The notes under the pieces were generated by a model. The model saw nothing but the letters and a program-made list of their open reading frames with translations. It was not told the origin of the DNA and did no database searches. Shown piece after piece: positions 1 through 7,267 of a stretch of 19,436 nt of DNA (positions are counted from its first letter, which is position 1; each line of letters begins with the position of its first letter). The stretch is from NCBI GenBank assembly GCA_023393715.1, contig JAEXCD010000056.1:1-19436 (forward strand), written 5' to 3'. The stretch is from Bacillota bacterium. GTDB taxonomy: Bacteria > Bacillota > Clostridia > Tissierellales > Peptoniphilaceae. The translations under genes were made by a program, and so were the position numbers.

Positions 1-342
1 CGGAAAGGCCGGTACGAAGTGTACCGATTGACGGACCGCATCCGCGACAGCTGCTAATTCCGCACCGATGTTGCCGCGGAGCGCCGAATCCGTTTTTTTA
101 TAAATGATATCGCAGCCCACGTCCACGGCGCGTTCGGCAATCGACCGAACGCGCCGATACGCCTCCTGCGCATCCGTATGCCGGGACTGCGTATCAAACA
201 CCGCAACATCCGACTCCTTCATGAGCTCCCGCACCGATGCGCCCTGCTGCAGGGCGACCGCCGTCGGTATGCCCAGCTGCACAAATTGAACCGCGGTATC
301 CAATGCTCCCGTAAAGTCATCCGCAATGACGGTCATCTTCAT
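1..342 (-). CDS. DUF1537 four-carbon acid sugar kinase, N-terminal part (cut by window edge)
   Basis: Reading the minus strand from an ATG at 342 gives 114 codons that run off the left edge. The start of the protein carries the hallmark IADDFTGALD (about residues 6-15), and KKTDSALRGNIGAEL follows near residue 85. Both are typical of the DUF1537 acid-sugar kinase family (DtnK/OtnK type), whose N-terminal domain binds the acid sugar and whose C-terminal domain binds ATP. Known members phosphorylate the terminal hydroxyl of four-carbon acid sugars such as threonate or erythronate. Only the N-terminal domain is visible. The ATG overlaps the TGA of the upstream pdxA2-like gene by four bases (ATGA), so the two are translationally coupled. 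This is the usual pairing, because the kinase product is the substrate of the PdxA2 enzyme. A second possible start lies two codons in. Substrate stereochemistry cannot be read from the sequence. Confidence 0.9.
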   Translation of the reverse strand, partial: MKMTVIADDFTGALDTAVQFVQLGIPTAVALQQGASVRELMKESDVAVFDTQSRHTDAQEAYRRVRSIAERAVDVGCDIIYKKTDSALRGNIGAELAAVADAVRQSVHFVPAFP

Positions 343-1409
343 CGCGCTGCCCCCCTCGTCTGTTCAGAAAGCGGGCGATGTGATGCCAGCGTACGCGCGT
401 AAACGATGGAATTGAGCAGACTCCGCTCGCTCGCCGTACCACGCCCCGCATGCTCAAAGGCCGTCCCGTGATCCACCGATACGCGGATAATCGGCAGCCC
501 CAGCGTCACATTGATCCCCTCTACGGCGTCCCATGCCTGGCGTTCGCGGTCATAGACAAAGCCGATGAGCTTCAGCGGAATATGCCCCTGATCGTGATAC
601 ATCACCACGACAATGTCATACCAGCCGCCACGCGCCTTCGAGAACACCGTATCCGCCGGAACCGGCGCCGAATCGGGAATACAGATGCCCTCTTCGATCG
701 CCGCATCAATGGCCGGCTGAATCTCTTCGATTTCTTCCCGTCCGAACAGCCCGTTCTCCCCGCAATGGGGATTCAATCCGGCAACGCCGATCTTCGGCCG
801 CGGAATGCCCAGCGCACGGCATGCCTGATCGCCCAGACGAATCACCTCCAAAACGCGATCCTTTTTCACGCGATCGCACGCCTCCCGCAGCGAAACGTGC
901 GTTGAGACGTGTACCACCCGCAGATCCTGATGCGCCAGCATCATCGCATAGCGCTTCGTTCCCGTGTGATCGGCATAGATCTCCGTATGGCCCGAATAGT
1001 GATGTCCCGCCGCATTGATCGCCTCCTTGCTGATCGCATTCGTCACCGTGGCATCGATCTGATGCGCCATCGCCAGCTCAATGACCTTCTTCACGTACTG
1101 ATAGGCCGCTTCGCCGCATGCCGCGGAAACGCGTCCGATTTCAATATCGCCCGGCTGCACCTGCTTCATATCGAATACGTTGATGACCGGCTCCCCAAAG
1201 CGCGCATCCGCCACGCATTCAATCGGACGGATCGCCACCCGGCCTTCATAGCCCAGCGTTCGAACCGCCTGCTCCATCACCCACGCATCTCCTACGACGA
1301 TCAGCCGATCGGTGTCCCACAGCGCGTGATCCACGATTGCCTTTACCGTAATCTCCGGGCCTGCGCTGGCCGGATCGCCCATTGTCACGCCAATCAATGG
1401 TTTGGTCAT
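339..1409 (-). CDS. pdxA2: PdxA2-type 4-phospho-acid-sugar dehydrogenase (PdxA family)
   Basis: This 356-residue protein belongs to the PdxA family of NAD-dependent, divalent-metal oxidative decarboxylases. Visible motifs are VTMGDPASAGPE (residues 8-19), SGHTEIYA (139-146), STHVSL (169-174), GLNPHCGENGLFG (211-223), YHDQGHIPLK (271-280) and SVDHGTAFEHAGRG near the end. His171, His215 and His272 correspond to the three metal-binding histidines of PdxA. Biosynthetic PdxA acts on 4-phosphohydroxythreonine for vitamin B6. Members next to DUF1537 kinases (PdxA2) oxidise threonate or erythronate 4-phosphate and release CO2 to give dihydroxyacetone phosphate. The context here (kinase overlapping its stop, UxaA and KdgT genes upstream, no pdx genes) supports the catabolic role. 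AGGAGG lies six bases before the ATG. A role in B6 synthesis is the alternative but is less likely. Confidence 0.9.
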   Translation of the reverse strand: MTKPLIGVTMGDPASAGPEITVKAIVDHALWDTDRLIVVGDAWVMEQAVRTLGYEGRVAIRPIECVADARFGEPVINVFDMKQVQPGDIEIGRVSAACGEAAYQYVKKVIELAMAHQIDATVTNAISKEAINAAGHHYSGHTEIYADHTGTKRYAMMLAHQDLRVVHVSTHVSLREACDRVKKDRVLEVIRLGDQACRALGIPRPKIGVAGLNPHCGENGLFGREEIEEIQPAIDAAIEEGICIPDSAPVPADTVFSKARGGWYDIVVVMYHDQGHIPLKLIGFVYDRERQAWDAVEGINVTLGLPIIRVSVDHGTAFEHAGRGTASERSLLNSIVYARTLASHRPLSEQTRGAAR

Positions 1410-1430
1410 ATATCCTCCTTCCTGAAGAAA

Positions 1431-1459
1431 TAACCCGGTCCGTTGCTGCGACCGGGTTA
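1431..1459 (-). other. Intercistronic perfect hairpin between dehydratase and pdxA2-like genes
   Basis: TAACCCGGTC at 1431-1440 and its exact reverse complement at 1450-1459 flank a nine-base loop, in the 81-bp gap between the dehydratase large-subunit stop and the pdxA2-like start. On the minus strand the stem is followed by TTTCTTC and then the AGGAGG of the next gene. The U-tract is poor, so it may act as a partial terminator, an mRNA processing or stability element, or an expression-ratio control within the operon. Confidence 0.5.
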
Positions 1460-1490
1460 ACCCTTCCGTTTCTGTTGTTTCCCGAATTGC

Positions 1491-2657
1491 TCAGAAGGTT
1501 CCCGTCAATTTGAAAATGCCAAATTCGCGGTGCCCCAGCGCCTCGGCCTTCGTTTGCTTTCCGTTGCACACCTCGACCATCATGTCGAACAGCTCCTCGC
1601 CGAGCTGCGGCAGGCTTACGCCCTCCGTAATGATGCGTCCCGCATTGATGTCGATATTATCCGGCATATTCGCAAAGGTTGAGGAATTGCCCGTGATTTT
1701 GATGACCGGCGCGATCGGGCTTCCGGTCGGCGTGCCGCGTCCCGTGGAAAATACGATGACCTGAGCGCCTCCGGCGACCATGCCCGTAATCGAGTCGATA
1801 TCCTGTCCCGGTGTATCCATGAAGTACAGCCCCGGCTGCTCGGTCGGCAGCGGCTCCGAATATTCCAGCGCCCCCTTGAACGGCTTCGTCCCGGCCTTGT
1901 ACATACAGCCGAGCGACTTCTCTTCAATCGTCGACAATCCGCCCTCTTTATTGCCCGGCGTCGGTTGGCCGCTTCTCAGATCCTGCCCCAGTGCAATCGC
2001 GCGGTTCTCCACATCCTGCACCATCCGCAAAAACTTCGCGCGCTGCGCCTCGTCCGCAAAGCGCTGCGCCAACAGGTGCTCTGCGCCGATGACCTCCGTC
2101 GTCTCGCTGAGAATCGAGCTGCCGCCCAAATCGACCAGCTTATCCGAGACATAGCCGATGGTCGGATTCGACGCCAGCCCGCTCGTCGGATCACTGCCGC
2201 CGCACTCCATGCCCAAAATCAGCTCGCTGATGTCGAACTCCTCCCGCGTCTGATCCGAAATTCGGCGCGCCAGCTCCGCTGCAATGCGGACGCCCCTGGC
2301 GATGGCGTTGAGCGTACCGCCTTCCTCCTGAATGACGATCGATTCTACCGCCTTACCCGTCGGCGCGATCAGCGATGCCAGATGGCTCGCCTGGATACCG
2401 TCGCAGCCCAGACCGACGACCAGAACCGCACCGACGTTGGCGTTTCGGCCAAAGCCCGCCAGAGTGTTTTCCGTCAGCGCCAGATCCGACCCGATCTGAC
2501 AGCAGCCGTGCTGTGTCGGGACGCTGACTGCACCCGGCACCTGCGCGGCGATTTTCTCCGCGGTATCCGCGGCACAGACCGACGTCGGCAGAACCAAGAC
2601 ATAATTCCGAACGCCGTGCGGCCCCTTTTCTCTCCTATATCCCATCAGTTTCATCAT
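1491..2657 (-). CDS. UxaA/GarD-family sugar-acid dehydratase, large (catalytic) subunit
   Basis: This 388-residue protein matches the C-terminal catalytic part of altronate/galactarate dehydratases. Visible signatures include GYRREKGPHGVRNYV near the N-terminus, VPTQHGCCQ (about 47-55), VVGLGCDGIQ, LGMECGGSDPTSGLASNP in the middle, and FSTGRGTPTGSPIAPVIKITGN toward the end. Family members are Fe(II)-dependent enzymes that dehydrate hexonates or hexarates to 2-keto-3-deoxy acids. The conserved Cys and His residues of the early QHGCCQ and ECGGSD segments are present, so it looks intact. The SAF domain that E. coli UxaA carries at its N-terminus is encoded by the separate gene immediately upstream, eight bases away. 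The start is MM (2657) behind a G-rich ribosome binding site; the second Met is equally possible. The true substrate may not be altronate. Confidence 0.9.
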   Translation of the reverse strand: MMKLMGYRREKGPHGVRNYVLVLPTSVCAADTAEKIAAQVPGAVSVPTQHGCCQIGSDLALTENTLAGFGRNANVGAVLVVGLGCDGIQASHLASLIAPTGKAVESIVIQEEGGTLNAIARGVRIAAELARRISDQTREEFDISELILGMECGGSDPTSGLASNPTIGYVSDKLVDLGGSSILSETTEVIGAEHLLAQRFADEAQRAKFLRMVQDVENRAIALGQDLRSGQPTPGNKEGGLSTIEEKSLGCMYKAGTKPFKGALEYSEPLPTEQPGLYFMDTPGQDIDSITGMVAGGAQVIVFSTGRGTPTGSPIAPVIKITGNSSTFANMPDNIDINAGRIITEGVSLPQLGEELFDMMVEVCNGKQTKAEALGHREFGIFKLTGTF

Positions 2658-2665
2658 GACACCCC

Positions 2666-2941
2666 CTATTGTTTATCTCCGCGTCCGCGCGTGCTTTCCA
2701 GGTTGTGCACGTGCACGTAGTCCCCCGGCTCGAGATCCGTCAGCGCCGAGCCAATCACCTCGCCGTACTTATAGCAATGCTCCCCCTTTTTGATCGAAGC
2801 CACCGCCATTTTGTGGAACTGTGGGATGTCGCTGCCCGCTATGTAGGTTTTCCCTTCAAACTCGATCTTCTCACCCTTTTTTACGGCGCGAAGACAGGTA
2901 ACCAGATTATCCTTTTCGTTGACATGAATGACCGTATTCAT
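2666..2941 (-). CDS. UxaA-family dehydratase small subunit (stand-alone SAF domain)
   Basis: This is a 91-residue SAF-domain protein. It shows the pattern of the UxaA N-terminal region: an early IHVNEKDNLVTCLRAVKKGEKI, a central HKMAVASIKKGEHCYKYGEVIG, and DLEPGDYVHVHNL near the C-terminus. The open frame extends upstream, but the ATG at 2941 is preferred because AGGAGG lies six bases before it and the homologous region starts there. It precedes the catalytic subunit by eight bases, so the two polypeptides almost certainly form one enzyme. Split UxaA enzymes are known in several anaerobes and archaea. In the family the SAF domain is thought to help substrate binding or gating rather than catalysis. 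Confidence 0.87.
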   Translation of the reverse strand: MNTVIHVNEKDNLVTCLRAVKKGEKIEFEGKTYIAGSDIPQFHKMAVASIKKGEHCYKYGEVIGSALTDLEPGDYVHVHNLESTRGRGDKQ

Positions 2942-2982
2942 CAAAATCCTCCTGTTCGATACATACTGCGCCCGCTCCGCGC

Positions 2983-3951
2983 TCACTTTTGGCGGATCGT
3001 GCCATCCGGATTCTTTCCGTATTTCCTGCGAAGATGCTTATCCAGCGTGCTGACCAGCAGCGGACAGAGGATGGCCGTCACAATGATCGCACCGGCAACC
3101 TGCACCGTCGAAATCGCTTCAATACCCGCCAGAGACGCATCTGCCGCCGCCAGAACCGCCGGCGTACCGACTGCATTGCCCGCCGTCGTTCCGACTGCCG
3201 CGCCCGAGGCCTTGCGCTCGCCCATCGCACGAATCACGAAATAACCCGCCATACCGGTCAGCCCCGTGCACAGGATGCCCAGAATAACGCCCTGCACGCC
3301 GCCCTGAACCAGCTGCGTAAAGCTCAGCCCTGCGCCGAGCGGGAAGGCAAAAAACGGAATCAGCACCGTCGTCCCGTGCGCCAGAAATTCACGCAGATCC
3401 TCATCCAGATTGCCGAGAATAAAGCCTAATACAATGGGTACCAACGCCGCCACAAACGTAATGAACGGAATTTGTGCCAATCCGGTCAGGCCAAACGCCA
3501 GCATGGTAAAGAAGGGGCCGTCGTTCAGTGAAAGAATGGAGATCGCACCGACGTCTGTGGAATCTCCGTACTGTCCTGCCAATGCGGCATACAGCCCGCC
3601 ATTCGAATTGGTAATTGCGGCAACAATCGCCAGCGGCGTTAACCCGAGAACGCCTGCCGGTCCGAAAAACGTACCGACCGCCCAGCCCAAAAGCGCGCCG
3701 ATCACAAACTTCGAGGCCGTCAATGCGGCGCCTTTGTACAGCGGCTTGCCCGCCTGACGCACGTCGATCTGCGCGGCATTGCACAAGCAGAACAACGCGA
3801 TCAGCGCCGTTGCGCTGCTTTTGAACAACGCCGTGGTAAAGCCGCCGATCTCCAGCGCCTGCGGGAAGAGCGAGTTAATCACCACCCCCATCAAAAGAGG
3901 CACGACCATCAAGCCACCGGGAATCTTTTGTACCGTTTTCAAAATTTTCAT
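2983..3951 (-). CDS. kdgT: KdgT-family 2-keto-3-deoxygluconate-type permease
   Basis: This 322-residue, highly hydrophobic protein has about ten membrane segments and matches the KdgT permease family, whose E. coli member is of similar length. Characteristic stretches are the N-terminal KIPGGLMVVPLLMGVVINSLFP, then AAITNSNGGLYAALAGQYGD (about 113-132), LNDGPFFTMLAFG, IPFFAFPLGAGLSF, and a late GTTAGNAVGTPAVLAAAD. Known members are inner-membrane cation symporters for 2-keto-3-deoxygluconate or related acids. It is the first structural gene after the sigma-54 promoter at 4033-4018, which leaves a leader of about 55 nt. AGGAGA sits seven bases before the ATG. The stop lies 41 bases before the small-subunit start. 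Its position in the operon suggests it imports the acid sugar handled by the downstream enzymes. The cargo could be a four- or six-carbon aldonate rather than KDG. Confidence 0.9.
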   Translation of the reverse strand: MKILKTVQKIPGGLMVVPLLMGVVINSLFPQALEIGGFTTALFKSSATALIALFCLCNAAQIDVRQAGKPLYKGAALTASKFVIGALLGWAVGTFFGPAGVLGLTPLAIVAAITNSNGGLYAALAGQYGDSTDVGAISILSLNDGPFFTMLAFGLTGLAQIPFITFVAALVPIVLGFILGNLDEDLREFLAHGTTVLIPFFAFPLGAGLSFTQLVQGGVQGVILGILCTGLTGMAGYFVIRAMGERKASGAAVGTTAGNAVGTPAVLAAADASLAGIEAISTVQVAGAIIVTAILCPLLVSTLDKHLRRKYGKNPDGTIRQK

Positions 3952-4017
3952 ACAGAGTCTCCTTTCTGTTGCAGCCGGGTTCGACTGCGGTTGCTTTCCT
4001 CCTGCGCCAATTTAGAA

Positions 4018-4033
4018 AGCAACATTCGTGCCA
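4018..4033 (-). promoter_or_regulatory. Sigma-54 (-24/-12) promoter driving the kdgT operon
   Basis: The minus strand reads TGGCACG AATG TTGCT, which matches the -24/-12 consensus TGGCACG-N4-TTGCW at every defined position. The GG lies at 4032-4031 and the GC at 4020-4019. The predicted transcription start is near 4007, about 55 bases before the kdgT ATG. The gene just upstream encodes an AAA+ sigma-54 activator, so the site and its regulator occur together. Confidence 0.82.
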
Positions 4034-4097
4034 GAAAAACACAGACCTCTGTATCCTCTGCAAATGGGGCTCTCCGCCCCTCCTTCTGTTCACAGAA

Positions 4098-4150
4098 AAC
4101 GATCCGTTTCAAAAAGAAACATTTTCCGTGTCTTTTTGAAACGGATCGTT
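4098..4150 (-). terminator. Perfect 20-bp inverted repeat: regulator terminator and possible activator binding site
   Basis: Arms 4098-4117 and 4131-4150 are exact reverse complements (20 bp) around a 13-base loop. The repeat starts four bases after the regulator stop, and the minus strand continues with TTTTCTG, so it can end the regulator transcript. It is also centred about 115 bp upstream of the predicted kdgT transcription start, a normal distance for a sigma-54 activator site. The left arm and loop contain the smaller palindrome GTTTC-AAAAA-GAAAC (4106-4120). Termination is the simpler reading; a second role is inference. Confidence 0.65.
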
Positions 4151-4154
4151 CAGT

Positions 4155-6041
4155 TTAGAACCCCAGCTCCTGGCGCTTTCGCCATAGGGTCGACCGGCTG
4201 ATCGCCAGAATCTCGCACGTCCTCGCGACATTCTGTCCTGTCGAATCAAACACTTCGCGTATGTAGCGACCCACGGCAGACTGCAAATCCGCATAGGGCT
4301 CCCCCGATTGAGCAATCCCGCCGAAATGCGCTGCTTCCAGAGCCTCCATCTCTGCAGGCTCCTCCGTCAACGGATCAAACGAGGACAGAATGACGCACCG
4401 CTCGATGAGCGCGGAGAGCTCGCGCACATTGCCCTCGTATGCGCGATTCAACAGGCGTTCAGCAGTCCGTTCGTCAAACGTCAGCCTCGTCAGTCCGTAT
4501 TTTTTGCTGAACCGTTCCATGAAATGCTCCGCAAGCGGAAGGATGTCCTCCCGGCGGCTGCGCAGGGGCGGCACGATCAGACTCAGAATGTTGATGCGGA
4601 AAAAGAGATCCTTTCGGAAGGTCCCCTCGCGCACCATCTGGCTCAGATTGCGATTGGAGGCGCAGATCACCTTGACGTCGACCGGAATAATCTTGTCATC
4701 CCCGATTCGCATCACCTGATGCTCCTGCAGCACGCGAAGCAGCTTCCCCTGCAATTCAAAGGGCAATTCGCTGATTTCGTCGAGAAATACCGTTCCGTGG
4801 TGCGCTAATTCAAAGATTCCCGCCTTCCCCGAGCGCGTCGCTCCGGTAAAGCTTCCCTCCGCATAGCCGAACAGCTCGCTTTCCATCAGCGAGGGCGCCA
4901 GCGCCGCACAGTTCACCGCGACAAAGGGCTCGCGCCGCCGTGCGCTGGCATTGTGCATGCCCTGACAGATCAGCTCCTTCCCGACGCCGGATTCACCCAG
5001 AACCAGGGTCGGCGCGTCATAAATCGCATACCGCTCCGCATGAAAAATGCATCGCCGCATCGCTTCGCTCCGGTAAATAATATCCGACAGCCGGTACGAA
5101 GCGTGAAGCCCCCGATCCGCCAGCTGCCGCCGAATTTTGTGCTCCATTTTCTGGAAATCGTCGACGGCCTGGAACGTCGCCACCGCACCGCCCAGCCTGT
5201 CGTCGACCAGAACCGGAATGCGGTCGATCACCAGCTTCGTATCGCCTGCATTTAAGAGGTGCCCGTACTGCGGCCGGTTCGAGTGCAGCAGATTGGGCAG
5301 CTTGCAGACCGAAATCGAATCCTGTATCTGCCGCCCCAGCACCTCCTCCTTTTTCACCCGGAAAATCTCCTCGGCCGCCTGATTGAACAGGATGACCTTC
5401 CCCTCTTCATCAATGGCGATCAGTCCGTCCCGCATGAAGTCGATAATGGTACGGATGCGCTCCGTCCTTTTCTTTTCCAGCCAATTCGCCTGAAGAATCC
5501 GCCTCGCCTCCTGAATGGCGGCATCGATGCTTTCCTCCCGGGATGTAATGAGAATCGTTTCGCTGCCCTGCTTTTCCGCAATCGTCGTCAATGTGCCGTC
5601 GCCGATAAATGTATGTACGCCCCGCTTTTTATATGCTTGAAGCACCTCCGGAATGTCATCCGTTTCCCGAATTGTCACCTTTTCAATTTTCATCGGGAGG
5701 AGCTTCTGAAGAACCTCGCTGCTTTCCACGACATTGCTGTAGCCTACGATGCCGATTGTGCCGGTATCGCGCTCCACGCCGATCAGGCTTTCCACGATGT
5801 CGTACAGCGACACACGTATCTCGACGACGGGCACGTCCACTGCCTTTCGAATCAGCTGGTACGTTCCGCCGCGGCTGATGATGAGCGACGCCCCCTGAGC
5901 CACCGCCTCCCGCGCGGCGTCCACGCCCTCCTCCAGATTGCCGAGAACCGCATCCACATTGTCGTACTTCTTTTCGCGAATCAGATTTTGCGCCTTCCGG
6001 TAAATATCGTCAATGGGTGCAACAAGCACAATTTCTTTCAT
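4155..6041 (-). CDS. Sigma-54-dependent activator: PrpR_N + PAS + AAA+ + Fis-type HTH
   Basis: This 628-residue regulator shows four domains. A PrpR_N-type sensor fills about residues 1-180, including IGIVGYSNVVESSEVLQ near 93-110. A PAS domain follows at about 195-300 (DGLIAIDEEGKVILFNQAAEEIF). The AAA+ sigma-54 interaction domain spans about 325-555, with Walker A GESGVGKE at 349-356, GSFTGA loop at 396-401, Walker B FLDEIS near 420, and NVREL. A Fis-type helix-turn-helix ends the protein (NVARTCEILAISRSTLWRKRQELG). The start is placed at 6041 because AGGAGGGAGAG precedes that ATG and the PrpR_N homology begins there; the upstream extension is not protein-like. PrpR_N domains sense small metabolites, here probably the acid sugar or a product. 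The gene lies directly upstream of a sigma-54 promoter and the catabolic genes, so it most likely activates them. The loop has GSFTGA instead of the usual GAFTGA. Confidence 0.93.
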   Translation of the reverse strand: MKEIVLVAPIDDIYRKAQNLIREKKYDNVDAVLGNLEEGVDAAREAVAQGASLIISRGGTYQLIRKAVDVPVVEIRVSLYDIVESLIGVERDTGTIGIVGYSNVVESSEVLQKLLPMKIEKVTIRETDDIPEVLQAYKKRGVHTFIGDGTLTTIAEKQGSETILITSREESIDAAIQEARRILQANWLEKKRTERIRTIIDFMRDGLIAIDEEGKVILFNQAAEEIFRVKKEEVLGRQIQDSISVCKLPNLLHSNRPQYGHLLNAGDTKLVIDRIPVLVDDRLGGAVATFQAVDDFQKMEHKIRRQLADRGLHASYRLSDIIYRSEAMRRCIFHAERYAIYDAPTLVLGESGVGKELICQGMHNASARRREPFVAVNCAALAPSLMESELFGYAEGSFTGATRSGKAGIFELAHHGTVFLDEISELPFELQGKLLRVLQEHQVMRIGDDKIIPVDVKVICASNRNLSQMVREGTFRKDLFFRINILSLIVPPLRSRREDILPLAEHFMERFSKKYGLTRLTFDERTAERLLNRAYEGNVRELSALIERCVILSSFDPLTEEPAEMEALEAAHFGGIAQSGEPYADLQSAVGRYIREVFDSTGQNVARTCEILAISRSTLWRKRQELGF

Positions 6042-6327
6042 CTCTCCCTCCTTTCCCTTCTCCCTCGCCGCAGGTATTTCCGCAGCTTCCGTATAGTGTA
6101 TCACATACGCTGCGCCGCCCTTTCGCATTTTCTTTCCACGATTTTTTCAAACGTATTCCCACGCCCATGAAATAGCGGACGTTTTTTACGTTTATCCCCT
6201 GATCATGCCTAAAAAAAATTTGTCCAAACGACTTCCCACAAACGGCATCTTCTGTTAGACTATTTATATCCTTTTACAACACTATGTCATTGGCAAACCG
6301 AATTTCTGACAGCTTAAAGGAGGCTCC

Positions 6328-6855
6328 ATGGATCGGATACGAAGCACCCTGAATCGCATCTCGGATGGCCTGATCATCGTCGTGACCTGCATCATTATTG
6401 TCGCGACGGTTCTCGACGGCGTCTACCTCGTGATGAATTTGTATCACTTCGCATTTACTCCCGAGGAAAATTTCGTCAAAGAGTTCTCGCTATTCCTGGG
6501 CAGTGCTTTGAATCTGGTCATTGGTCTGGAGTTTGTCAAGATGCTGATTCACCACTCGCCGGATCTGGTCATCGAGATTCTGATCTATGCAATCTCCCGT
6601 GGGTTGGTCGTGTCGCATCCCGATAATCTCAATATCCTCCTGGGCATCCTGTCCATCGCCATCCTGTTCGGCATCCGCCGCTATCTGCTGCTTCGCGGCG
6701 TCGACCTGTCGCCGGAAAACGCATCACCGGAGGCCATTCACGAGGCGGCGATCCGGAAGCTTGAGGCCATGAAGAAATTCAAAGAATCTATGCAGACGCC
6801 GAAAGGCGCGCATAAAAGAACCTGTCCTAAGGAGGGCACTACAAAAGAAGAGTAG
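6328..6855 (+). CDS. PsiE-like small integral membrane protein
   Basis: This 175-residue protein has about four membrane segments (roughly residues 13-38, 50-70, 78-95 and 100-118) and a charged, Lys/Glu-rich cytoplasmic tail of about 50 residues. The segment GLEFVKMLIHHSPDLVIEILIYAISRGLVV followed by LLGILSIAILFGIRRYLL resembles the PsiE (phosphate-starvation-inducible) family, whose biochemical role is unknown. AAAGGAGG is placed seven bases before the ATG. It is divergent from the sigma-54 regulator, with about 285 bp between the starts, and I see no convincing consensus promoter there. A link to the acid-sugar operon is not implied by the sequence. Confidence 0.7.
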   Translation: MDRIRSTLNRISDGLIIVVTCIIIVATVLDGVYLVMNLYHFAFTPEENFVKEFSLFLGSALNLVIGLEFVKMLIHHSPDLVIEILIYAISRGLVVSHPDNLNILLGILSIAILFGIRRYLLLRGVDLSPENASPEAIHEAAIRKLEAMKKFKESMQTPKGAHKRTCPKEGTTKEE

Positions 6856-6932
6856 CACTTCTTCCTCTAAAGAAACACGCCCTTACGCTGTTTCTCATAC
6901 GGATATACAACGTGGGGCGGGTCTCGGGATGC

Positions 6933-6958
6933 GGACGGACAGTTTAGGCTGTCCGTCC
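6933..6958 (+). terminator. Rho-independent terminator after the PsiE-like gene
   Basis: GGACGGACAG at 6933-6942 pairs exactly with CTGTCCGTCC at 6949-6958 around a six-base loop, followed by CATTCTTTT. It lies about 80 bases after the stop codon. The U-tract is interrupted, so efficiency is uncertain. Confidence 0.6.
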
Positions 6959-6975
6959 CATTCTTTTGCGCGGAT

Positions 6976-7196
6976 TTTCCTCCGGTTTTCATCGGCTTCC
7001 CCGGAATTGCCGCGGTAAAGGCGGCGATCCGCCCCAACGCGAAACTCCTGTACACAAAGACCATCCTGAACCCGACCATGAATGTGTACGATCTGACCGC
7101 CAGAAAAAGGCCGGTATTGAAGATCCCGTATTTGATCCTGCCGGCACCGACGCCTCGGAAATCTGGCAGAGCAAGCTCTCCGAAGTCAACGAATGA
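6976..7196 (+). pseudogene. Frameshifted gene remnant, possibly of a Cys/Met-metabolism PLP enzyme
   Basis: Two adjoining frames read like protein. In the frame of 6976 the translation contains GIAAVKAAIRPNAKLLYTKT followed by ILNPTMNVYDLTA. After the A-run at about 7102-7107 the sense moves to another frame, giving KKAGIEDPVFDPAGTDASEI and ending at a TGA at 7194-7196. The pattern IRPNAKLLY...NPTMNV is reminiscent of the segment near the cofactor-binding core of cystathionine/methionine lyase-type PLP enzymes (K-x-N-T-K-x-x-Y-x-E-T-x-x-N-P), but the resemblance is weak and the catalytic lysine region is absent. No start codon or ribosome binding site fits. It is either a degenerate fragment or a chance open stretch. 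Confidence 0.3.
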
Positions 7197-7267
7197 CTCT
7201 TCATCCCTGATTCGGGGGCGGCGATTTTCGCAGAAGATCCGCCGCCTCACTTGTAACGAGGCTTTTT

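Larger units (their letters stand above)
6856..7267. other. 412-bp gap: terminator, decayed gene remnant and leader hairpin
   Basis: No intact gene is seen between the PsiE-like and YczE-like genes. The gap holds a hairpin terminator (6933-6958), a frameshifted protein-like remnant (about 6976-7196), and a GC-rich hairpin at 7217-7247 (GGCGGCG/CGCCGCC plus a bulge) without a U-tract, 20 bases before the next start codon. Confidence 0.6.

Noticed and set aside
1965..2720. 251-residue open frame on the plus strand
   Set aside because: It is antisense to the UxaA-type large subunit, with no start signal and an Arg/Gln-rich composition.
5259..6170. 303-residue open frame on the plus strand
   Set aside because: It lies opposite the sigma-54 activator, has no family-like motifs and no ribosome binding site; it is the reverse-strand shadow of a GC-rich gene.
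6280..6320. Second sigma-54 promoter before the PsiE-like gene (TGGCAAACC...)
   Set aside because: The -24-like TGGCA is present, but the expected GC of the -12 element is missing at the correct spacing.
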